Positions 20,073-32,378 of a DNA stretch of 64,000 nucleotides are shown here, in pieces; within the stretch, counting starts at the first letter, position 1; each line of letters opens with the position of its first letter. Made by a program: the position numbers and the translations under genes. Origin of the DNA: Azospirillum brasilense (GTDB lineage: Bacteria; Pseudomonadota; Alphaproteobacteria; Azospirillales; Azospirillaceae); contig NZ_CP032345.1 of the NCBI RefSeq assembly GCF_005222205.1, positions 933,001 through 997,000 on the forward strand, given 5' to 3'. The notes under the pieces are model-generated. The model was not told where the DNA came from. It did no database searches and saw only the letters and a list, made by a program, of their open reading frames with translations.

Positions 20073-21019
20073 CCACCCCCCACAAGAAGCATGTCGCCGT
20101 CCTGATGGGCGGCTGGTCGGCGGAGCGCGAGGTGTCGCTGGTCAGCGGCGCCGGCGTCGCCAAGGCGCTGGAGGAGGAAGGCTACCGCGTCACCGCGGTG
20201 GACGTGCAGCGCGACCTGGAGGGGCTGCTGCGCGCGCTGACCGACCCGCGTCCCGACGCGGTGTTCAACGCCCTGCACGGGCGCGGCGGCGAGGATGGGA
20301 CGATCCAGGGCGTGCTGGAATTCCTCGGCATTCCCTACACCCATTCCGGCGTGCGCGCCGCCGCGGTCGCCATGGACAAGGCGATGACCAAGGCGCTGCT
20401 CGCCCCGGTCGGCGTGCGCTCGCCCAAGGGCCTCGTCCTCACCAAGGGCGAGTTGACCGGCGGCGCCCACCCGATGCCCGCCCCCTACATCGTGAAGCCG
20501 GTGGACGAAGGCTCGACCGTCGGGGTCACGCTGGTGCGCGAGGGGCAGAACAGCCCGGTCGGCGACGCCTGGACCTTCGGCGAGCGCGCCCTGGTCGAGG
20601 AGTTCATCCCGGGCCGCGAGCTGACCGTGGGCGTCATGGGCGGGCTGGACGGCGAGTGCCGCCCCCTGACCGTGACGGAGATCCGCTTCGAAGCACAGGT
20701 GTATGACTACACGGCTAAATACAGCGCCGGTCATGCCGTTCATACTGTGCCCGCGCAGATTCCCGAGCATGTCGCGGAAGAAGCCAAGAGGTTGGCGGTC
20801 CTGGCCCACCGGACCCTGGGATGCCGCGGCGTTTCGCGCAGCGACTTCCGCTGGGATGATCGTAAAAGTGGGACCGACGGACTCTTTTTCCTGGAAATCA
20901 ACAACCAGCCGGGCATGACGCCGCTGTCGCTGGTTCCCGAACAGGCCGCTGCCGTGGGGCTCTCCTACGGGGCTCTCGTCGCTTGGATGGTGGAGAACGC
21001 CGCATGTCAACTCGACTGA
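20069..21019 (+). CDS. ddl: D-alanine--D-alanine ligase
   Basis: The 316-aa ATP-grasp enzyme makes the D-Ala-D-Ala dipeptide used by MurF. It has the N-terminal loop VLMGGWSAEREVSLVSG (about residues 10-26) and HGRGGEDGTIQGVLE near 71. YIVKPVDEGSTVGV is near 140, EEFIPGRELTVGV near 177 and the metal/ATP site FLEINNQPGMTPLS near 279. It overlaps murB by ATGA and runs 16 bp into ftsQ in a different frame. Confidence 0.97.
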   Translation: MTTPHKKHVAVLMGGWSAEREVSLVSGAGVAKALEEEGYRVTAVDVQRDLEGLLRALTDPRPDAVFNALHGRGGEDGTIQGVLEFLGIPYTHSGVRAAAVAMDKAMTKALLAPVGVRSPKGLVLTKGELTGGAHPMPAPYIVKPVDEGSTVGVTLVREGQNSPVGDAWTFGERALVEEFIPGRELTVGVMGGLDGECRPLTVTEIRFEAQVYDYTAKYSAGHAVHTVPAQIPEHVAEEAKRLAVLAHRTLGCRGVSRSDFRWDDRKSGTDGLFFLEINNQPGMTPLSLVPEQAAAVGLSYGALVAWMVENAACQLD

Positions 21020-21966
21020 GCATCGATCCGCAGTTCCGCGCCGGTTTCGGGGGCTCTGCGAACCGGGCCCGCGAGGACATGCCCGTGCCGCCGCGCGCCA
21101 TGGCGAAGTCGGCGCAGAAAGGCAACCGCCGCCGCGCCTGGCCGCGCTGGACCCGTCCCGCGGTCAAGGCGGCCATCCTGCTGACGCCGGTCCTGGTCGT
21201 CGCCGGCATGGCCGCGTCGGCGTGGCAGCGCGGCACCTTCGCCGAGACCACCGCGGCGTTGCAGGAAAGCCTGATCCAGACCAGCGCGTCCGCCGGCTTC
21301 GCCATCGCCGACGTGCTGGTCGAGGGCCGGACCGAGACCGACCCGGCGTCGATCCTGCGCGTGCTGGGCGTGCAGCGCGGCGATCCGATCCTCGCCGTCA
21401 CGCTGTCCGACGCCAAGGAGAAGCTGGAAAGCCTGCCCTGGGTCGCCTCGGCCTCCATCGAGCGCCATCTGCCCGGCATCCTGTTCGTCCGCCTGACGGA
21501 GCGGGAGCCGATGGCGATCTGGCAGCACGACCGCAAGTTCACGGTCATCGACCGCGAAGGCCGCCCGCTCGCCGACGCGACCGAGCTGGCGCGCCGCGGC
21601 AACCGGCGGATCGAGACGCTGCCGCAGGTCGTCGGCGCCAACGCGCCGATGCAGGTGCCGAAGCTGCTCGCGGCCCTCGACAACGTGCCGGCACTGCGCG
21701 AAAAGGTGAGCGCCGCCTCCTGGGTCGGCGACCGCCGCTGGGATCTCAAGCTGAAGAACGGTGTCGTGGTGAAACTTCCGGAAGCCCGCATGCCGTCCGC
21801 GCTGCGCCAGTTGGCGGAGATGGACGCGACGGGTCAGGTCCTGGACCGCGACATCGTGGCCATCGACCTGCGCCAGAACGACCGCGCCGTGCTGCAGACC
21901 TCCGCCACCGCCGTCCTGCCCTGGACGGAGGAGGAGAACAAGAAGAAGCCGGGCAAGAAGACGTGA
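21004..21966 (+). CDS. ftsQ: Cell division protein FtsQ
   Basis: This 320-aa bitopic divisome protein links early and late division proteins. Its cytoplasmic tail is long and basic (to about residue 50). One membrane helix (about 55-75, AILLTPVLVVAGMAASAW) is followed by a POTRA domain (about 97-170, with DVLVEGRTETDPASILRVLG) and a beta domain. The tail end is Lys-rich. The ATG at 21004 has GGAG 8 bp upstream. A TTG 21 bp earlier is possible but less likely. ddl-ftsQ-ftsA order is standard. Confidence 0.95.
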   Translation: MSTRLSIDPQFRAGFGGSANRAREDMPVPPRAMAKSAQKGNRRRAWPRWTRPAVKAAILLTPVLVVAGMAASAWQRGTFAETTAALQESLIQTSASAGFAIADVLVEGRTETDPASILRVLGVQRGDPILAVTLSDAKEKLESLPWVASASIERHLPGILFVRLTEREPMAIWQHDRKFTVIDREGRPLADATELARRGNRRIETLPQVVGANAPMQVPKLLAALDNVPALREKVSAASWVGDRRWDLKLKNGVVVKLPEARMPSALRQLAEMDATGQVLDRDIVAIDLRQNDRAVLQTSATAVLPWTEEENKKKPGKKT

Positions 21967-22047
21967 TCCTCCGCCACACCTCCTCCTGAACCCCTTTTCT
22001 GAAACGCGGACGACCGGACGCATCGAGGCCATAGGGTTGTGCTGAAC

Positions 22048-23310
22048 ATGGGCTTCAACGGGGCGAAAAAGCCAAAACGAGCCACCCGCGGCGGGATCAT
22101 CGCCGCGCTGGACGTCGGCTCGACCAAGGTGTGCTGCCTCATCGCCCGCGTCGAGGATGCGGGGGCCGTGCGCATCGTCGGCATCGGCCACCAGATCGCC
22201 ACGGGCGTGCGCGCCGGCGCCATCATCGACATGGAAGCGGCGGAGACCTCGATCGGCGCCGCCGTCCACGCGGCCGAGCAGATGGCCAACGAGACGATCC
22301 GCGACGTGATCGTCAACGTGTCCTCCCCGATCTCCCACGGCTTCAACGCCGAGGTCCCGGTCTCCGGCCAGGAGGTGACGGAGAGCGACGTCCGCCGCGC
22401 GCTGGCCCACGCCCGCAGCCTGCAGGTCGGCCCGGATCAGGCGCTGGTCCACGCGATTCCCGTGGGCTTCGCGCTCGACGGCAGCCGCGGCATCCGCGAC
22501 CCCAAGGGCATGTACGGCGAGCGGCTGGGCGTCCAGGCCCACGTCATCACCTCGCCCGCCGGGGCGGTGCGCAACCTGCAGACCTGCGTGGCCCGCTGTC
22601 ACCTCGACATCGAGGGCCTGGTCGCCAGCCCCTACGCGTCCGGCCTCGCCTGTCTGGTCGACGACGAGATGGAGATGGGCTCCGCCTGCATCGACATGGG
22701 CGGCGGCACCACGACGATCTCCGTCTTCTCCGAAGGCACGCTGGTCTGGTCGGACTGCATCCGGCTGGGCGGCAACCACGTCACCAACGACATCGCGCGC
22801 GGGCTGACCACGCCGGTCGTCCATGCGGAGCGCATGAAGACGCTGCACGGCAGCGCCATCACCAGCCCCGCCGACGAGCGCGAGATGATCGACGTCCCCC
22901 AGGTCGGCGAAGAGGAGCGCCTCGGCGCCAACAACCTGCCGAAATCCTATCTGGTGCGCATCATCCAGCCCCGGCTGGAGGAGATTTTCGAGCATGTCCG
23001 CTCGCGGCTGGAGCATTCCGGCTACGCGAAGCTGGTCGGCCGGCGCGTCGTCCTGACGGGCGGCGCCAGCCAGTTGCCGGGCATGCGCGAGCTGGCGCAG
23101 CTGATCCTGGACAAACAGGTCCGCATCGGGCGACCGACGCGGATCACCGGTCTGAACGAGGCGCAAGGCGGTCCGTCCTATTCGACCGCCGCGGGCCTCC
23201 TTCTGCACGCCGTGCGCAATCCGGCGGAACTTCCCGTGGCGGGCCATGAGGCTGGCGCCGGCACGGGGTTCTTCGGGCGCGTCGGCCTGTGGCTGCGGGA
23301 GAACCTTTGA
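22048..23310 (+). CDS. ftsA: Cell division protein FtsA
   Basis: The actin-like ATPase, about 420 aa, tethers FtsZ to the membrane. The phosphate-1 loop ALDVGSTKVCCLIAR is near residues 17-31. The 1C domain is marked by VPVSGQEVTESDVRRAL near 105. The second phosphate motif CIDMGGGTTTISVF lies near 214, and the adenosine motif VVLTGGASQLPGM near 337. The C-terminus GFFGRVGLWLRENL is a probable amphipathic membrane-targeting helix. GTG at 22039 is an alternative start. It lies 81 bp after ftsQ. Confidence 0.96.
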   Translation: MGFNGAKKPKRATRGGIIAALDVGSTKVCCLIARVEDAGAVRIVGIGHQIATGVRAGAIIDMEAAETSIGAAVHAAEQMANETIRDVIVNVSSPISHGFNAEVPVSGQEVTESDVRRALAHARSLQVGPDQALVHAIPVGFALDGSRGIRDPKGMYGERLGVQAHVITSPAGAVRNLQTCVARCHLDIEGLVASPYASGLACLVDDEMEMGSACIDMGGGTTTISVFSEGTLVWSDCIRLGGNHVTNDIARGLTTPVVHAERMKTLHGSAITSPADEREMIDVPQVGEEERLGANNLPKSYLVRIIQPRLEEIFEHVRSRLEHSGYAKLVGRRVVLTGGASQLPGMRELAQLILDKQVRIGRPTRITGLNEAQGGPSYSTAAGLLLHAVRNPAELPVAGHEAGAGTGFFGRVGLWLRENL

Positions 23311-23435
23311 ACTGAACCCAAAAAGGCTCCCGGCACGCCCCGTCATTCCTGCCTAAAAACACCACCCGGAACCAACCGGGCAAGAACCCGCGACGCAAAG
23401 CATCGAACCAATCAAAAGGTTGTGGAGGCCATAAC

Positions 23436-25226
23436 ATGATCAACGTGACCATCCCCAGCATCGAACCCGAGCTGAAGCCCCGCATCACCGTCTTCGGTGT
23501 CGGCGGCGCCGGCGGCAACGCCGTGAACAACATGATCAAGTCCAACCTGGAAGGCGTGGACTTCGTGGTCGGCAACACCGACGCGCAGGCCCTGAAGGGC
23601 TCGCTCTGCGAGAAGCGCGTCCAGCTCGGCACCACCATGACCCGCGGCCTGGGCGCCGGCTCCAAGCCGGACGTCGGCCGCGCCTCCGCCGAGGAGCAGC
23701 TCGAGGAGATCATCGGTCACCTCGAAGGCGCCAACATGGTGTTCATCACCGCCGGCATGGGCGGCGGCACCGGCACGGGTGCGGCCCCGGTCATCGCCCG
23801 CGCCGCCCGCGAGCGCGGCCTGCTGACCGTCGGCGTGGTGACCAAGCCCTTCCATTTCGAGGGCGCGCACCGCATGCGCCTGGCCGAATCGGGCATCGCC
23901 GAGCTGCAGCAGTATGTCGACACGCTGATCATCATCCCGAACCAGAACCTGTTCCGCATCGCCAACGAGAAGACGACCTTCGCGGACGCCTTCAAGATGG
24001 CCGACGACGTTCTGCATTCCGGCGTGCGCGGCGTGACCGACCTGATGGTGATGCCCGGCCTCATCAACCTGGACTTCGCCGACATCCGCTCGGTGATGAC
24101 CGAGATGGGCAAGGCGATGATGGGCACCGGCGAGGCCGGCGGCGAGCGCCGCGCCATCGAGGCCGCCGAGGCCGCCATCTCCAACCCGCTGCTCGACGAC
24201 GTGTCGATGAAGGGTGCCCGCGGCGTCCTCATCAACATCACCGGCGGCTACGACATGACCCTGTTCGAGGTCGACGAGGCGGCGAACCGCGTCCGCGACG
24301 AGGTCGATCCGGACGCCAACATCATCTTCGGCTCGACCTTCGACAGCTCGCTGGACGGCGTGATGCGCGTGTCGGTGGTCGCCACCGGCATCGACGCCGC
24401 GGCGATGTCCAACCCGCGCACCCTGCATCCGGTCAACCTGTCGCTGGTCTCCGACCGCAACGGCGGCAATGGCGGCCTCGCCAAGAAGCCCGCCGGCGCG
24501 GCCGGCCTGACCCAGGCTGCCCCGGCTCCGCTCGCCTCCGGCTCGGTCGCCCCGGCGATCCCCGGCGCCGGTCTGGCCCCGCGCCCGATGGGCGGCGTTC
24601 CGCAGCCCCAGGCCCAGCCGCAGGTCCAGCCCCAGCACCATCCGGCCGAGGTCCAGCAGCACGTTCCGGTCCAGCAGCCGATCCAGCAGCCCATCGACCC
24701 GATGGTCCAGCACGCCCCGCAGCATGCGCCCCACCCGCACATGCCGATGAGCCACGACGCCATGCAGCCGGTGGAAACCGCTCCGGCCCGCAACGTCGCC
24801 ACCGGCCCGCTGCACAGCGAGCGCCGCGACGGCCACTTCATCGCCCCGAAGGCCGCCGATCCCGGCCCGCGCCAGCCGATGAACGCCCCGCCGATGTCGA
24901 GCCAGCTCGCCGCCGCCGCCCAGGCGGAGCCGCCGGCCCGCAAGCCGAACTTCCTGTTCGGTCTGGTCACCGGTCTGGCCGGCCGCAAGGCCGAGCCGGC
25001 GCCGCAACCGGCCCCGCAGCCGCAGCACCAGCCGCAGCATCACCATCAGCCCCAGCACCACCAGCCGCAGCACCAGCAGCCGGTGATGCCGCAGCCGCCG
25101 ATGGCCGCCCCGCAGCCGCCGATGGCCCAGGCCCCGCGCCCGCAGGCGATGGGCGACGGCACCACCCAGAAGATCGACGAGGAAGCGCTGGACATCCCCG
25201 CCTTCCTGCGCCGTCAGGCCAACTGA
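23436..25226 (+). CDS. ftsZ: Cell division GTPase FtsZ with very long Q/H/P-rich linker
   Basis: The tubulin-like GTPase forms the Z-ring. GGGTGTG lies at residues 109-115 and the catalytic T7 loop NLDFAD at 211-216. The globular body ends near 340. A linker of about 240 residues rich in Pro, Gln, His and Ala follows, then the C-terminal peptide [14 protein letters not shown] (from about 580), which would bind FtsA and other partners. At 596 aa it is much longer than E. coli FtsZ (383). The start is fixed by GGAGG 10 bp upstream. A 125-bp gap separates it from ftsA. Confidence 0.97.
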   Translation: MINVTIPSIEPELKPRITVFGVGGAGGNAVNNMIKSNLEGVDFVVGNTDAQALKGSLCEKRVQLGTTMTRGLGAGSKPDVGRASAEEQLEEIIGHLEGANMVFITAGMGGGTGTGAAPVIARAARERGLLTVGVVTKPFHFEGAHRMRLAESGIAELQQYVDTLIIIPNQNLFRIANEKTTFADAFKMADDVLHSGVRGVTDLMVMPGLINLDFADIRSVMTEMGKAMMGTGEAGGERRAIEAAEAAISNPLLDDVSMKGARGVLINITGGYDMTLFEVDEAANRVRDEVDPDANIIFGSTFDSSLDGVMRVSVVATGIDAAAMSNPRTLHPVNLSLVSDRNGGNGGLAKKPAGAAGLTQAAPAPLASGSVAPAIPGAGLAPRPMGGVPQPQAQPQVQPQHHPAEVQQHVPVQQPIQQPIDPMVQHAPQHAPHPHMPMSHDAMQPVETAPARNVATGPLHSERRDGHFIAPKAADPGPRQPMNAPPMSSQLAAAAQAEPPARKPNFLFGLVTGLAGRKAEPAPQPAPQPQHQPQHHHQPQHHQPQHQQPVMPQPPMAAPQPPMAQAPRPQAMGDGTTQKIDEEALDIPAFLRRQAN

Positions 25227-25268
25227 CGCGTCAACGAGGCTGGCCCAATTGATCTGAGGGCAACAGCA

Positions 25269-25312
25269 ACCCGCCGGTCGCCGCCGCCTCTTTCGAAGCG
25301 GCATCGGCGGGT
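25269..25312 (+). terminator. GC-rich hairpin after ftsZ
   Basis: ACCCGCCG (25269-25276) pairs with CGGCGGGT (25305-25312), and inner GCCGC/GCGGC segments extend the stem around CTCTTTCGAA. No T-run follows directly. It may stabilise the ftsZ mRNA 3' end or act together with the downstream terminator. Confidence 0.45.
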
Positions 25313-25335
25313 ATCCACAACCTGTTAGACTTCAG

Positions 25336-25378
25336 CCGCCTCCAGAGCTTCGCAAGAACGCTCCGGGGGCGGTCTTTT
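25336..25378 (+). terminator. Rho-independent terminator after ftsZ
   Basis: CCGCCTCCAGAGC (25336-25348) pairs with GCTCCGGGGGCGG (25360-25372), allowing one wobble and one mismatch, followed by TCTTTT. It probably ends most dcw transcription before lpxC. Confidence 0.75.
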
Positions 25379-25585
25379 CGTGTCTGGGGGACGCCGGTTT
25401 CGCGTCCGGCGACGGTGCTCTACCGCCCTGCAACAAACGGTAACAAAGAGTGATTTGTCCTCCATGGGGGCCAATGATACCTAGCATATGCGGTCATAAG
25501 CGCTGACCCGCCCCGCCCTCGGCGGAGACCGGCGGCAAATCGCGGACCGACCGCACAAGACCAAGATTGAAACGGGACAGACACC

Positions 25586-26530
25586 GTGGCTCAGAATCGC
25601 ATCAAGACCGAAGGCATGCTGCAGCGTACCCTGGCGAAGCCGGTGCGTTGCTCGGGCGTCGGGCTGCATACGGGCGCAACGGTCACCCTGACGATTTCCC
25701 CGGCCGAGCCGAACAGCGGCATCGTCTTCCGGCGCACCGATCTCAGCGGCCCCGCCGCGGTGATCCCGGCGCGCTGGGACCATGTGGTCGACACCAAGCT
25801 GTGCACGGTCATCGGCAACGCCCACGGCACCACCATCGGCACCATCGAGCATCTGATGTCGGCGCTGGCCGGCTGCGGCGTGGACAACGCCGTGGTCGCG
25901 CTGGACAACATTGAGGTGCCGATCATGGACGGCAGCGCCGCCCCCTTCGTGGAGGCCATCGAGCGCGTCGGCACCGTGTCGCAGAACGCGCCGCGCCGCG
26001 CCATCCGCATCCTGAAGCCGGTCACCGTGACCGAGGGCAACAAGAGCGCCACCTTCACGCCGGACCACACGACCGGCTTCAGCTTCGAGATCGACTTCGC
26101 CAGCAAGGCCATCGCCCAGCAGAGCCACGAGGTGGAGCTGGACGCCGAGACCTTCCGCGACGAGATCAGCGCCGCCCGCACCTTCGGCTTCCTGCACGAG
26201 GTCGAGGGCCTGCGCAAGATGGGCCTCGCCCGCGGCGGCTCGCTCGACAACGCGGTGGTCATCTCCGGCGACGAAGTGATGAACGAAGGCGGCCTGCGCT
26301 TCGACGACGAGTTCGTGCGCCACAAGATCCTGGACGCGGTCGGCGATCTCTATCTGGCCGGCGCGATGTTCGTCGGCCACTTCCACGGCGTGCGCTCCGG
26401 CCATGCCCTGAACAACCAGCTGCTGCGCGCGCTGTTCGCCGACGCCAGCGCCTGGTGCTACGAGACGCCGCCGAGCACGGCGCTGCCGGGTGCCGTCTGG
26501 CACGCGACCGAGCGGCTCGCCGTCGCCTAA
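25586..26530 (+). CDS. lpxC: UDP-3-O-acyl-N-acetylglucosamine deacetylase LpxC
   Basis: This zinc enzyme carries out the first committed step of lipid A synthesis (314 aa). Zinc and catalytic residues lie in GTIEHLMSAL (H89 of the long form), HKILDAVGDLYL (His and Asp ligands near 248-252) and HFHGVRSGHALNNQL. The start drawn is GTG 25586. ATG at 25616 (MLQRTLAKPV, the usual LpxC opening) is a real alternative that would shorten it by 10 residues. It ends the dcw cluster, as in many proteobacteria, behind its own terminator-separated leader. Confidence 0.96.
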   Translation: MAQNRIKTEGMLQRTLAKPVRCSGVGLHTGATVTLTISPAEPNSGIVFRRTDLSGPAAVIPARWDHVVDTKLCTVIGNAHGTTIGTIEHLMSALAGCGVDNAVVALDNIEVPIMDGSAAPFVEAIERVGTVSQNAPRRAIRILKPVTVTEGNKSATFTPDHTTGFSFEIDFASKAIAQQSHEVELDAETFRDEISAARTFGFLHEVEGLRKMGLARGGSLDNAVVISGDEVMNEGGLRFDDEFVRHKILDAVGDLYLAGAMFVGHFHGVRSGHALNNQLLRALFADASAWCYETPPSTALPGAVWHATERLAVA

Positions 26531-26558
26531 AACGCGCTCCACAGCGTCGCGCTGCCCC

Positions 26559-26586
26559 TGCCCTCCCCTTCCGGGGAGGGCATTTT
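26559..26586 (+). terminator. Rho-independent terminator of lpxC
   Basis: TGCCCTCCCC (26559-26568) and GGGGAGGGCA (26573-26582) form a perfect 10-bp stem with a TTCC loop. TTTT follows at 26583-26586. Confidence 0.9.
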
Positions 26587-26703
26587 CGTTTCGCGCGCTC
26601 CCCTCCCCTCTCGGATTCGCGCAGGGCGAGTCGCCCGCGCACTCCCCTCCCCTTCCGGGAGTGGAAGGATGTGATTGTTGCGCCGCTTTCCCAAAAGCGC
26701 AGT

Positions 26704-26725
26704 AATATTGAATTATATCAATATT
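26704..26725. repeat. AT-only inverted repeat
   Basis: AATATTGA (26704-26711) and TCAATATT (26718-26725) are perfect 8-bp arms around ATTATA, followed by TTTATG. The composition is strikingly unlike the surrounding GC-rich DNA. Confidence 0.6.
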
Positions 26726-26768
26726 TTATGTGGTGTTTTTGAGACTTCGCCTGAGGTAGCGCCGTCGA

Positions 26769-26923
26769 AATCCCCTCTCTCGCCTTGGGAAAGGGTGCCC
26801 GCGCAGCGGGCGGGTGAGGGGCGAGCGAGGATCAAAGCGCTTATCCTTGGAAACACCCTCACCCTTCCCACGCCTACGGCGCGGGCCCCTTCCCTCTTCC
26901 CGGAGGGGAGAGGGTCACTCACT
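26769..26923. repeat. Long imperfect palindromic intergenic element
   Basis: The left half (CCCTCTCTCGCCTTGGGAAA, then GGGTGCCCGCGCAGCGGGCG and GGTGAGGGG) is mirrored by the right half (CCCTCACCC, CGGCGCGGGCCCC, then CCCGGAGGGGAGAGGG). Elements of this CCCTC/GAGGG style are dispersed between genes in many high-GC proteobacteria. It could also terminate both flanking genes. Confidence 0.55.
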
Positions 26924-27321
26924 CACTGCTCCGCGGCGTAGGCGCCGAAACGGGTGTCTTCCTTGAGGATGTGCTGGCCGAGCCAGTCGGCGCAGAATTC
27001 GAACACCTCGTCGCCCGTGATGGTCTCACGCTGGGCATGGAAGCGCTCGCGGTAGGATTCCACGTTCCGCGTCAGCGCATCGTGAAGGGCCTTGTGCGCG
27101 GCGAAGGTCGGGTAGTTGGCCTGGGCCATGTGCGCTTCTTCGCGTGCGAAATGATCCTTGGTGTAATGGATCAGCTCGTCGAGAATCGCTTCGATGACGT
27201 CAGGAGAGGAGCGGTTCTCGTCCGCGCCCAGCTTGTTGACGATGTCCACGAGAACGCGATGATCATCATCGAGTTCTTCGATACCGACGCTCATCCAGCG
27301 CGACCATTGAATGGAGTCCAT
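26923..27321 (-). CDS. Bacteriohemerythrin
   Basis: This is a single-domain, 132-aa, four-helix non-heme di-iron O2-binding protein. Iron ligands fit the family pattern: H21 in ELDDDHRVLV, H52 and E61 in IHYTKDHFAREEAHM, H76 and H80 in HKALH, and H117 and D122 in HILKEDTRF. W6 and the WMSVGIEELD opening are typical. It may store, deliver or sense oxygen, which suits a microaerophilic, aerotactic bacterium. It is transcribed with ligA upstream, separated by 110 bp. Confidence 0.92.
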   Translation of the reverse strand: MDSIQWSRWMSVGIEELDDDHRVLVDIVNKLGADENRSSPDVIEAILDELIHYTKDHFAREEAHMAQANYPTFAAHKALHDALTRNVESYRERFHAQRETITGDEVFEFCADWLGQHILKEDTRFGAYAAEQ

Positions 27322-27431
27322 GGCGATCCCCCGTCTCGTTCTTCTTATGGCGCTTCGACCCTTTATGGGACCGGCGGCGAGGGGCGTCAACGCGGCACAC
27401 AGCCGCGCCGCCCCTCCCTCGCCGCCGCCGG

Positions 27432-30957
<3,526 letters not shown>

Positions 30958-32292
30958 ATGGACAACGGCATTCAGGAACGCCTCTCCTTTCTGCGGATTG
31001 GTGGTGAAACGGCAACGCTTCTGAAGGAAGCCTGGAGCATCGCCGAGCCTCACCTGCCCGTCATCCTCAAGGACTTCTACGACCACCTTCTCGCCATCCC
31101 CGAACTCAGGAGGATCCTGGACGGGAAATCCGTCGAGCGCTTGAAGGAGGCCCAGGTCAACCACTGGCGGCATCTGTTTTCCGGAAGCTTCGACGAGGTC
31201 TACCTGACGCGCGTCAAGGCGGTGGGCCAGGCGCATTACCGCATCGGCCTGCACCCGCGCTGGTACTTCGGGGCCTACCGGCTGGTTCTGGGACGGCTGG
31301 GCGCTCTGGTCGGCGAGCGGCACCGCCGCGACGCGCCGCGCGCCATGACGATCATGGGGGCGGTGGAGACCGCGATCTTCCTCGACCTCGACCTGTCCTT
31401 CGACGCCTACAGCACCGCCGTGATGACCATGACGAACCGGATGCTGGTCGAGCTGGCGGAGAATTTCCGGAACACGGTGCAGGGCGCCATCGAAACCGTT
31501 GGCCACTCGGCGGCGGCGGTCAACGCGGCGACCGGCGCGGTGCGCGGCATCGCCCAGGACACCGGCGTGCGCACGGAGCATCTGACCGGCGCGGTCTCCG
31601 GCACCGCCAGCAACGCCCGCGCCATCGCCGCGGCGGCCGAGGAGTTGACCGCCACCAACCACAGCGTGGTGTCGCGCATGGAAAGCGCCTTTTCCATCGT
31701 CAACGAGGCCCAGGCCGCCACCCAGCGCTCCACCGAAGCGGTCACCGCGCTGGCCGGGATCGCCGGGCGGATCGGCGGAACGCTGAAGCTGATCAACACC
31801 ATCGCCAACCAGACCAACCTGCTGGCGCTGAACGCCACCATCGAGGCGGCCCGCGCCGGCGAGGCCGGGCGCGGCTTCTCCGTGGTGGCGGCAGAGGTCA
31901 AGCAGCTCGCCAAGCAGACCGCCGGAGCCACCGAGGACATCACCCGCCTGCTTCAGGAGATCGACGGAGCAACCGGCCGGACCCGCGACGAGATCGCCGG
32001 AATCGGCGCGGTGGTCGGAGCGCTGCGCACCCATTCGCAGGACGTCCTGTCCATCATGGGCCAGCAGAACGACGCGACGCGGGAGATTGCCCAGAACATC
32101 CATGAGGCGAGCCGCTCCGCGGAACGCATGTCCGACGAGGCCGGGCACCTCGCCGACGGCGCGCGGTCGGTCATGGCGTCGGTCGAGGACGCCTTCCACA
32201 CCACCGCGCGGCTGACCGGGACGGCCGAGGAACTGCGCACCGCGCTGGACAAGTTCCTGTCGCACATGTTGTCCCTGCGCATGGCGTCGTGA
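30958..32292 (+). CDS. Globin-coupled methyl-accepting chemotaxis protein (HemAT-like)
   Basis: This is a 444-aa soluble chemoreceptor. The N-terminal sensor globin (about residues 10-170) has the proximal heme histidine at H93 in [16 protein letters not shown], the hallmark of globin-coupled sensors. The C-terminal half is a methyl-accepting signalling domain. Its conserved hairpin tip [19 protein letters not shown] lies near residues 284-302, with [13 protein letters not shown] after it. No membrane helix or HAMP domain is present. Heme binding plus an MCP module implies O2-directed motility (aerotaxis). ATG 30958 fits the globin start; the in-frame upstream extension to 30868 has no globin similarity. 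Confidence 0.93.
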   Translation: MDNGIQERLSFLRIGGETATLLKEAWSIAEPHLPVILKDFYDHLLAIPELRRILDGKSVERLKEAQVNHWRHLFSGSFDEVYLTRVKAVGQAHYRIGLHPRWYFGAYRLVLGRLGALVGERHRRDAPRAMTIMGAVETAIFLDLDLSFDAYSTAVMTMTNRMLVELAENFRNTVQGAIETVGHSAAAVNAATGAVRGIAQDTGVRTEHLTGAVSGTASNARAIAAAAEELTATNHSVVSRMESAFSIVNEAQAATQRSTEAVTALAGIAGRIGGTLKLINTIANQTNLLALNATIEAARAGEAGRGFSVVAAEVKQLAKQTAGATEDITRLLQEIDGATGRTRDEIAGIGAVVGALRTHSQDVLSIMGQQNDATREIAQNIHEASRSAERMSDEAGHLADGARSVMASVEDAFHTTARLTGTAEELRTALDKFLSHMLSLRMAS

Positions 32293-32378
32293 GGCGGGCG
32301 TGAGGCGGACGTCGGCGCGGGGATAGGAGGCGGGACCGGGAGACGGCGGGCGCGCCGTTCCGCCCCCGCCACCGGGGA

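Larger units (their letters stand above)
25227..25585. other. ftsZ-lpxC intergenic region with two hairpins
   Basis: The 359-bp spacer holds a GC hairpin at 25269-25312, a terminator at 25336-25378 and then about 200 bp of lpxC leader. GTATCCACA at 25311-25319 is one base off a DnaA box. No clear -35/-10 pair was found before lpxC. The terminator implies that lpxC has its own promoter here. Confidence 0.6.
26531..26922. other. Convergent intergenic region with terminator, AT-rich island and repeat
   Basis: 392 bp lie between the convergent lpxC and hemerythrin genes. They contain the lpxC terminator (26559-26586), pyrimidine-rich CCCCTCCCC tracts, an AT-rich island with a perfect inverted repeat (26704-26725) and a long imperfectly palindromic element (26769-26923). 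No gene is supported. Confidence 0.7.

Noticed and set aside
21007..23346. 779-codon frame antisense to ftsQ and ftsA
   Set aside because: Biased composition, no domain, no start context. It is a shadow of the real genes.
23412..25304. 630-codon frame antisense to ftsZ
   Set aside because: Composed of repetitive Arg/Gly/Leu from the opposite strand of the GC-rich ftsZ and its linker. No family features.
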